Shown here one piece after another: positions 58,801 through 64,000 of a DNA stretch of 64,000 nucleotides; the stretch's first letter is position 1; the number at the start of each line of letters is the position of its first letter. The position numbers and the translations under genes were made by a program. Under the pieces are notes generated by a model, which did not search any database, was not told the DNA's origin, and worked only from the letters and a program-made list of their open reading frames with translations. The stretch lies in assembly GCA_009917555.1 (NCBI GenBank), contig QZDX01000002.1, forward strand, positions 336,562 through 400,561. Direction: 5' to 3'. The stretch is from a bacterium 1XD21-13. GTDB taxonomy: Bacteria; Bacillota; Clostridia; Lachnospirales; Lachnospiraceae.

Positions 58801-59455
58801 CTTCTTCCTGATCTCCTATGCTAAGTACTCGCAGTAGAATATCACAACGCTCCCCATTTTCTTCCTTCGGATAAACCACACACTCTGCCACGGTTTCTTC
58901 CGTCAAGGAAGCACTTTTCACCTGACCACTCACTGGATCCGTTACACTGCAGGAAAGACCTCCTCTCTCCATGCAGATCAGAGTATGGTATCTGTCCACA
59001 ATGCGAACCCAGCCCTTTGCACTGTCAGCCGTAAACATAATCGCTGTTGTAGAGGTGCGGATATTGAAATCTCCCGCCTCCTCGCTCAGCTCAAAGAACA
59101 GAATACCGTTCTCCAGCAAAAATTCCTGTCCATTTTCCCTGCTGCGAAATTCCAGAACACCGCCTGCCTCCAGCAGAAGCTCTCTGCGCTCTCCAATACC
59201 GATCCTTGCACGGCCATCCTCTTTTGTGAAAACTCTGTTTCCGCTTGTAAGCCTCTCTCCTTCGGACCATAGAAGACCCCTTCCGCCGACGCTTTCTACA
59301 GATACACCGCCCTCTGCCTCAGTCAGATATACTCCTGTGTCTGCTGCTCGTACCCCAAAGGAGATCCTTGCTAAGCACAAACACAAAAGACTGATTAGTA
59401 AAAATTTTCTGCATTTATGAACCGTTCTCTTTTTTCCTTCCATACCTCGCTCCAT
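55847..59455 (-). CDS. Large secreted FecR-domain/beta-helix protein
   Basis: 1202 aa. Signal sequence at about 15-37 (FLLISLLCLCLARISF). FecR-like domain about 45-200, related to that of the 60635 protein but with the usual GIRGT replaced by FTADSAKGW. Proline/serine-rich linker about 330-360 (SSKPSAPEPPSSESTSASL). Then from about 365 a very long run of short strands with NGT/NSGS turns (LSLKNSDGEILTLKNLNQDE, TVEEGVWVKDGTLVISGGMV), a right-handed beta-helix of over 600 residues. Acidic EEK/EED-rich tail at 1130-1202. No sortase signal or membrane anchor. Likely surface-exposed or secreted sensor or adhesin. Confidence 0.75.
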   Translation of the reverse strand: MERGMEGKKRTVHKCRKFLLISLLCLCLARISFGVRAADTGVYLTEAEGGVSVESVGGRGLLWSEGERLTSGNRVFTKEDGRARIGIGERRELLLEAGGVLEFRSRENGQEFLLENGILFFELSEEAGDFNIRTSTTAIMFTADSAKGWVRIVDRYHTLICMERGGLSCSVTDPVSGQVKSASLTEETVAECVVYPKEENGERCDILLRVLSIGDQEEAIQAAKAVGTAYAVQESFDNSSINNLQKPEQQSEQKPQELLRDPVWGETKLADAALGKENEEPEALEDGRELADGGGPARYFPGIVMPPSMPCTPLSGGIFTEKMQVAVSEPDHSSGAGSKPSSSKPSAPEPPSSESTSASLTKDQGLVGSELRNYGTILVEEGGKLSLKNSDGEILTLKNLNQDEDGKGVIVNKGVIEGRVENYQAASFTMESGSVTRVHTLNTSKATVRISGGTVEEGVWVKDGTLVISGGMVKAPKGEDTVALEIWSPDSHKERTDVLVSGGTIRNENGGSAILFMGGNLELSDQAVVEAKEPLKLLTLDTKNSFFSTDISLNYVSADKTYAEAVPVGDELEALYVTKQGTDGLVTLGSLGESFSDAVEVINAGKGDRITLSGNISDTGLNTTIEAKGGTAGAPVVLDLNGMALDLQPSNAKLCFQNQAVWEIKNGTVFSPDAVEIQGKADVTLSQATVSGYGSVIVKNGTCTVSDETQIGRLENLGTCTIRNSEITEMDNWDGICRIWDANIVQLYNSGYCEAKGGKVGSVVNVKKEDSDALTMTDVIIQGRGGSEPAISNDGSCTIKSESSGSKIYGEIWNGSKSGDAKLSIQDSTIEGDICNGLINHASAQAASDTPSNHDNGSKSVDCTLSNCTVTVVDKAIEVTKGTLSIDGGILSGKGDQGLIWIIPSNQEKTIQIKGGASLSNNSESSIIHLVEGPGQGEWPTGNTNIEISKASLDGRTASVIDGSLFGHKGKLLLSVGEGAQLSSECSNGTVAINDIYHTDVQPRLEVHWNGGSIVNESSESSDRTWDGSYAALNLGGFTNKKYFPQGVLLVGSGTEVRVRGNREPLVYFEALDMGNPSNWKLYSEVSGYKTVLGEDDCTYLVSGTSAAFLSILPDQTESEPLEDQLPEEQVDGENQKPDDLGEEKEETEEEKDQEEEKDQEEESEKKTSLESEDALLPSEKEDMIKEGDDAAMEPEEAQEDL

Positions 59456-59548
59456 CCATCGTTTCCTCTATTCTGTGCATATTTCACAGCACAAACAGGT
59501 ATGGGTGAAATGTTTTTCCTTCACCCTTCCTTCTGCATCCCCCCTATT

Positions 59549-60577
59549 CTAAATAAGAGGAAGCACAAATACCTTTCTGGAAAAATTATCACAAATATAT
59601 AGCTCATTTTCTACTAGAATAATTCCCACCGGCGACACTGGAGAAAAGCTCTCCAAATTTTCCACATCACGAACAACCAATGTTCTCACCGTTCCATTTT
59701 TCACAAGGCGAATGGCACTGTTACCCGTATCTGACACATAAACTGCCCCATCATCACCCACAGCAACCCCCTGAGGCATGGAAAATGAAGCATCAGCCAT
59801 GCTCCCATCCTGACAGCCATCTGTACCACTTCCTGCTACCAGCTCTGTCTCTCCATCCTGAACCTTTACAATTCGATTTGCTCCGGTCTCTGCCACATAC
59901 AAAGCGCCATCCTTCCAGCAAAGTCCCATAGGCTCTGACAGGCAAGAGGCAAGAGTGGTCAATTCACCCTCCGGTGTAATTTTCCGAATAGCTCCCTCCA
60001 ACGTATCTGCAACATACAGGTTTCCCTCCTCATCGGATGAAAGCCCTGTAGGATGCGAAAAAGCTACGCCCATATCTGTCATCGCAAGGTCCTCCTGTGT
60101 AGCAGCATTTACGGTTTGGATAGAATCCTCACAAATCAGACGTACCACATCATTTTCAGTATCGGATACTGCATAGCCATCCAAAAAGGGAGCGATTGCC
60201 CAGGGATATTTGAAATAGCTGTCTTCAGGAAGAGCATCATTATAGCCTCCCATGGGCCTTCCGTATGGATCCTCCACGGTCTCTCCTCCTGCATATACGG
60301 TACTCTCCTGATCCTTTACCCTCCAAATTTGCTTTCCATATGTATCTGTTACTAAGAAGGAGCCATCCTCCATCAGTGTGATACCGGAAGGCTCACACAT
60401 AATATCCATGGCGCTCATCTCTGTCATTGCGCCAACCTTGATGGTATCCTCCCCTTTGTTCTCAGCTTTTTCTCTATTGCCAAATGCAAGCACCACTATC
60501 ACCAGTATCAGTACAATCGCACCTGCTCCCACAATCATGGGCAGCTTCCATTTTTGCTTCATTTCCTTTTCTTCCAT
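59549..60577 (-). CDS. Membrane-anchored NHL-repeat beta-propeller protein
   Basis: 342 aa. One membrane helix at about 13-34 (MIVGAGAIVLILVIVVLAF), N-terminus inside. The rest is an extracellular six-bladed NHL propeller: repeated GLSSDEEGNLYVADTLEGAI, GVAVGDDGAVYVSDTGNSAI and GITLMEDGSFLVTDTYGKQI units. Such propellers bind proteins, glycans or RNA; the partner is unknown but may be the FecR proteins encoded on both sides. Between the two FecR genes, gaps of 57 and 93 nt. Confidence 0.85.
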   Translation of the reverse strand: MEEKEMKQKWKLPMIVGAGAIVLILVIVVLAFGNREKAENKGEDTIKVGAMTEMSAMDIMCEPSGITLMEDGSFLVTDTYGKQIWRVKDQESTVYAGGETVEDPYGRPMGGYNDALPEDSYFKYPWAIAPFLDGYAVSDTENDVVRLICEDSIQTVNAATQEDLAMTDMGVAFSHPTGLSSDEEGNLYVADTLEGAIRKITPEGELTTLASCLSEPMGLCWKDGALYVAETGANRIVKVQDGETELVAGSGTDGCQDGSMADASFSMPQGVAVGDDGAVYVSDTGNSAIRLVKNGTVRTLVVRDVENLESFSPVSPVGIILVENELYICDNFSRKVFVLPLI

Positions 60578-60634
60578 AACTATGCTCCCTATCCTTCTAT
60601 CGCTTATTGGCTCTATTCTCTACCGTTTTTGTTT

Positions 60635-62050
60635 TTAATCAGAACTAGTAACAATGATGGTTCCGTTATTTATTAACGGTGTATCTATATTTAGTGTTCC
60701 ATCAATTGTAAGGGTATTTCCCTCCTCCACAACCATATCCACCTCTACCCCCAGGGTTAATGTCTTTCCCGTTGGAATTGTAATATCTGAATCCACTACC
60801 ACTTTAGTGGGTATGGGAACATCTACAAATATCCCTGTATCAGTTCCCATTTCTACGGATTGCATTGGCGGATTTGGATTTTTATTCACCACAACCTCTC
60901 CCACATCTGTACTATTCAACAGCTTCTGTAAACTCTGTACATCAATGGGATCTGTACCATCTGTTAGTGTAACTGGTGGTGGTGTATTCACATCCTCATT
61001 GCTGCCTGGGGCAGTATTCGCGCTGGAGGAACCACCTCCTCCGGAAGAATTGCCGTTCCCGCTGGCTCCCGTTCCACCTTGTGTTCCAGGTCTCCCTGGA
61101 TTCCGAATCCGTCCCGTGGAATTTCCACCCTCCTCTGTCTCCGGCAAATCTGTGCCCTCTATCCATACCGGATCACGCGAAATATGGTTTTCCTGATTCT
61201 CATACTGTTCTCGAATAGCATCCATTGTCTCCTTCATCCGTGCCTCATCTGCTGCCAGACGCTCCCCGGCTCTAACTGACGCACTACCTGCATCCAGCCC
61301 TGAAGCGTCTTTAATTTTCCGGCACAGAGCATCATTCCCTGCCAATTCCACCAGCACAAAGCCCTCAATCTCATCTTCGGAAAATCCATCCTTTAGAATA
61401 TCACACCGTTCTCCGTTTTGATCCTCTTCATACACTACAAACTCTGCCATTTCTCCGCCGGATAAGGTAGTACTCTTAGTCTGTCCGGTCACCGGGTCCG
61501 TCACACAACAGGTTACAGTACCCTCCAAAACGCAGACCCGAGAGCGCCAGCGATCCAGCACCTTGACCCATCCGCTGGTTCCCCTGATTCCCACTACCAT
61601 TGTAGATGTACGGATATTCAGAGTCTCTTCCTCCTCCAAGGGCTCCGTTACATCAAAAAAAAGATTACCAGACTTCAACAGAATCTCCAGCTTCTTCCCA
61701 CTTTTTCGAATCTCCGTCTCACTGACGGCATCCTGCTTGATCAACTTCTCATCATCTAGATTGATCCAAGCATAACTGGCTTCGTCTGTATTCGTGTGAT
61801 AACCATTATAGAGTCTCATATTTTTAATAATAGATATGTTTCTTCCACCAGCATTCGAGACAGTCACATCTCCCTCTGTCTTCATAAGCTGCATAGCTGC
61901 TGCCTCGGCGGATTCAATTGCTTCTAAATTGTCCTCCTGTTCCGTAGCGCTGGCTGTAACAATGATTGTTGTGTGTATGAACATTATATGTACAAACACA
62001 ATAAACAATAATATGGACAAAATCCTCTTACTAATTAACCGATTTTTCAT
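60635..62050 (-). CDS. Secreted FecR-domain protein
   Basis: 471 aa. Signal peptide residues about 9-34 (ILSILLFIVFVHIMFIHTTI). FecR domain about 50-190, with the hallmark VVGIRGTSGWVKV and SLSSG-like TTLSGGEMAEFVV strands. Helical middle part, then a Gly/Ser/Asn linker (GTQGGTGASGNGNSSGGGGS), and a short beta-repeat C-terminus (ITIPTGKTLTLGVEVDMVVE). First gene of the cluster, ATG with AAAGGTG upstream. Probably secreted or surface-held by an unseen partner. Confidence 0.82.
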   Translation of the reverse strand: MKNRLISKRILSILLFIVFVHIMFIHTTIIVTASATEQEDNLEAIESAEAAAMQLMKTEGDVTVSNAGGRNISIIKNMRLYNGYHTNTDEASYAWINLDDEKLIKQDAVSETEIRKSGKKLEILLKSGNLFFDVTEPLEEEETLNIRTSTMVVGIRGTSGWVKVLDRWRSRVCVLEGTVTCCVTDPVTGQTKSTTLSGGEMAEFVVYEEDQNGERCDILKDGFSEDEIEGFVLVELAGNDALCRKIKDASGLDAGSASVRAGERLAADEARMKETMDAIREQYENQENHISRDPVWIEGTDLPETEEGGNSTGRIRNPGRPGTQGGTGASGNGNSSGGGGSSSANTAPGSNEDVNTPPPVTLTDGTDPIDVQSLQKLLNSTDVGEVVVNKNPNPPMQSVEMGTDTGIFVDVPIPTKVVVDSDITIPTGKTLTLGVEVDMVVEEGNTLTIDGTLNIDTPLINNGTIIVTSSD

Positions 62051-62459
62051 TCATATACACCTTTCTATCCTCCCTCTACGAGCATCCCATAATGCATACT
62101 CTTTCAAAGCGCAAAATCTATTGTGTAAAACAAAAATTTTATGGTCTAATTATATAAAAAATCGTAACTCCGGTCAATCAAAAACTAACATTCGTGTAAA
62201 AAAAAGTAAATTCGTGATGACTTTTCCCACCTATGTTAATCATTTTTCGTTCAGCATGAAGTCCTGGCAATTATGAAGCCAGGAGGGCACACGCCTTGCT
62301 CATTGAGGATAGCAACCTAAAATTGCGCAATAGTTGCTGGATGTAAAGGATATTTTTTTGTAAAATAAAGATAACAAAAAAGATATGCTCATTATGGAAG
62401 CACTCTTACAGGTTATTTTTATGCGCAAAAAAACTGCACATTATGGAAGGAGCAAAATT
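62051..62459. other. Intergenic region between the FecR cluster and the XRE gene
   Basis: 409 nt, strongly AT-rich in the first half. It should hold the promoter of the FecR cluster, but I cannot name a convincing -35/-10. Two short direct repeats (CATTATGGAAGCA/G, about 62389 and 62439) lie before the XRE gene. No gene is supported in it. Confidence 0.4.
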
Positions 62460-62846
62460 ATGTATTTTTTGACTATTTACGCGATTATAGCCCTTGTCAT
62501 TCACCTTGTCATTATTGGAGCACTCATTTACCTGTTCATACTGCTTGTGAAAGCACTCAAAAAGTATATTGCTTCCAAGGAAGTAAGGGCGGAAAAAAGC
62601 GTTGTCCGCAAATCCCTGGGCGAATTGCTGAGAGAGCATCGTCTTCGCTGTAAGATGACCCAGGAGTTTGTGGCTGAATCCCTGGGGGTGAGCAGACAGG
62701 CCGTTTCCAAATGGGAAAGCGGTGCCTCGGACCCAAGCACCTCAAATCTTCTGGCCCTTGCAAAGCTTTATGGGGTGTCTGCGGAGGAATTGCTGCGAAA
62801 TGTTTCTTCTTCGCAGGACAAGAAAGAGAATCCTTTTATCCCATAA
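62460..62846 (+). CDS. Membrane-anchored XRE-family regulator
   Basis: 128 aa from ATG 62460, with AAGGAG 8 nt upstream; an extended frame to 62385 lacks a site. An N-terminal hydrophobic helix (about 5-35, AIIALVIHLVIIGALIYLFI), a short basic linker, then an HTH_3 domain at about 57-115 (REHRLRCKMTQEFVAESLGV, SRQAVSKWESGASDPSTSNL, LALAKLYGVSAEELL). An unusual anchored DNA-binding protein. No sensing domain is visible. Followed by the hemerythrin gene 100 nt on. Confidence 0.85.
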   Translation: MYFLTIYAIIALVIHLVIIGALIYLFILLVKALKKYIASKEVRAEKSVVRKSLGELLREHRLRCKMTQEFVAESLGVSRQAVSKWESGASDPSTSNLLALAKLYGVSAEELLRNVSSSQDKKENPFIP

Positions 62847-62946
62847 CGGAATGGATAGATCCTGCCGGCAAAAAAGAGATGGTATTTTTTGTACAGGCGT
62901 GCTATAATGGTAAATCATAAAAGCAGCAATTAAAGGAGGATTTCAC

Positions 62947-63357
62947 GTGGTAAAGTATATGGAATTTACAGACGATCTGGTGACAGGAAACGATCTGATC
63001 GACGGACAGCATAAGGAGCTGATCGGAAAGATCAACGATCTGCTGCGGACCTGTGAGACAGGGGATGGCAAGAAAAAAGCCTTAAACACCCTGGATTTTC
63101 TGGAGGAATACACCAATTATCACTTTTCTCAGGAGGAGGCTCTGCAAAAAGATATTGGCTATCCGGGACTTAAGGATCATCAGGCAAAGCATCAGGAGTT
63201 TGTGCAGAGCATCAATGAACTGTATGAGATGCTGGAGGATCAGGAAGGTCCCACAGACGCCTTTGTGCAGCAGGTGAATAAAAATGTAGTGGACTGGTTT
63301 GTCAATCACATTCAGGGCTTTGACCGGGCAGTGGCGGAGTATAATAAGCAGAAATAA
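62947..63357 (+). CDS. Bacteriohemerythrin
   Basis: 136-aa four-helix diiron O2-binding protein. All ligands are present: H22 (DGQHKEL), H59 and E63 (NYHFSQEEA), H78, H82 (DHQAKHQEF), H121 and D126 (NHIQGFDRA). Binds oxygen or NO; in anaerobes it scavenges O2. GTG start with AAAGGAGG 8 nt upstream; an ATG four codons later is possible. Cytoplasmic. Terminator at 63481. Confidence 0.93.
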   Translation: MVKYMEFTDDLVTGNDLIDGQHKELIGKINDLLRTCETGDGKKKALNTLDFLEEYTNYHFSQEEALQKDIGYPGLKDHQAKHQEFVQSINELYEMLEDQEGPTDAFVQQVNKNVVDWFVNHIQGFDRAVAEYNKQK

Positions 63358-63480
63358 GCTACGGCTTTGCTGGAAGGTCAGAAGGCTATGAAAATGGAAG
63401 TAAAAATAAAATTTTAAATCTTAAGTTTATGTCTGAAATGAATGTGTAAGTGCATTCGTCAGAAATATTAGGGACAAAAG

Positions 63481-63521
63481 TAAGGGCTAATCAAACCATT
63501 TCATGGATTGAGCAGCCCTTA
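63481..63521. terminator. Convergent terminator after hemerythrin
   Basis: TAAGGGCT/AGCCCTTA (63481-63488 with 63514-63521) with an inner CCAT/ATGG stem, then TTTTAT. It serves the plus strand and may also serve the minus-strand gene that ends at 63524. Confidence 0.7.
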
Positions 63522-63523
63522 TT

Positions 63524-63907
63524 TTATGGAGCATTTTTCATGCCTGTAACCCAGTTATAATAATTTTCAAGATTTTTATCTTTCATCAAAAATTCATCCG
63601 GCTTAGGAACAAAAATAAAACCTTTCAAAAAATCTACATTTGAAATTTGAGTACAAATATTTCTAAATAATTTATTATAATCTAATTTTATCGTTGGTTT
63701 ACTAAGGCTTTTATAATATTTCTGCAATGCAATATCAAAATTCATATGATCAATAAAGACCATTCCTCTAAGCATATACACCCTACATAAATCTAAAGGC
63801 TTGCATGTATAAAACACACAAGCCCGTTCGCTATCTACAAGAAAGCAGTTTCGAAAAACCGAGTCCTTGTAGCTATTATATGCAAATCCATATAAAAAGT
63901 CAATCAT
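63524..63907 (-). CDS. Hypothetical protein
   Basis: 127 aa, start at an ATG at 63907 without a good binding site, so the N-terminus may be longer or truncated. Aromatic and Cys-rich (VDSERACVFYTCKPLDLCRV), helical C-terminal end (LMKDKNLENYYNWVTGMKN). No membrane segment; no family recognised. AT-rich, like accessory DNA. 63908-64000 shows nothing else. Confidence 0.4.
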   Translation of the reverse strand: MIDFLYGFAYNSYKDSVFRNCFLVDSERACVFYTCKPLDLCRVYMLRGMVFIDHMNFDIALQKYYKSLSKPTIKLDYNKLFRNICTQISNVDFLKGFIFVPKPDEFLMKDKNLENYYNWVTGMKNAP

Positions 63908-64000
63908 TTTTTGGAAGTCAGAACCACCGGGTTACTGTCAAGTAATCATTGGCAACTCTTTTCATACAGATTTTTGATGCCGCACACAGGCTGTATCTCA

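Noticed and set aside
1..64000. tRNA, rRNA, prophage or conjugative modules
   Set aside because: No cloverleaf-like or ribosomal sequence was spotted and there are no structural phage or transfer gene sets; only a TraX fragment.

Overview
The window looks like chromosome of a gut Lachnospiraceae acetogen, most likely Blautia or a close relative. The basis is a complete acs (CO dehydrogenase/acetyl-CoA synthase) operon, a metF-metV-rnfC2 operon of the kind found in acetogens, AGGAGG-type ribosome binding sites, and a moderate-GC core interrupted by AT-rich accessory DNA. I did no database search; names rest on recognised motifs, lengths and gene order.

Layout. 1-5.2 kb is a defence and addiction block on the minus strand: a Gabija-like pair (OLD-family nuclease plus UvrD helicase running off the left edge), a PIN-domain toxin with its antitoxin, and a RelE/HigA-type pair. 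5.4-15.7 kb is one long minus-strand acs operon. From a strong promoter at about 15.7 kb it reads: His-rich nickel-protein candidate, cooT, cooC, acsA, cooC, acsB, acsD, acsC, acsE, terminator. 16-18.7 kb is a plus-strand set of small redox and flavodoxin-like genes with an AraC regulator. 18.7-25.8 kb holds gene remnants, a hairpin MITE, a YolD/Y-family polymerase pair, and a CoA-disulfide reductase with a rhodanese. 27.3-41.6 kb is the most unusual part: about 20 short, unrelated, mostly intact but partly decayed minus-strand genes (GNAT, VanZ, Nudix, CPBP, DinB, phosphatase, CAT fragment and others). They are punctuated by about 13 copies of a 35-45 bp repeat that nearly always sits just after a stop codon. 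It looks like an integron-style cassette array with no integrase in view. 42.0-45.5 kb is metF, metV and rnfC2. 46.6-50.7 kb is plus strand: aroE, an FMN riboswitch with ribU, and malQ. 50.7-62.05 kb is a minus-strand envelope and second-messenger cluster: FecR-domain protein, membrane NHL protein, giant FecR/beta-helix protein, CHASE2 nucleotide cyclase, metallo-hydrolase, GAF/HD-GYP protein, sortase B. The right end has a membrane-anchored XRE regulator, a bacteriohemerythrin and an unknown gene.

How it fits together. The acs operon and metF-metV-rnfC2 encode the carbonyl branch, the methyl transfer to the corrinoid protein and the methylene-THF reductase of the Wood-Ljungdahl pathway. The small nickel proteins would serve the nickel clusters of AcsA and AcsB. 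RibU supplies flavins, which the reductase and flavoproteins use. A roughly 100-nt hairpin element occurs three times, each time in sense orientation directly ahead of a ribosome binding site (acsB, a cooC, ribU), and may be an unrecognised cis-acting RNA. The 50.7-62 kb cluster looks like a self-contained surface-signal to second-messenger system that I cannot match to a described one.
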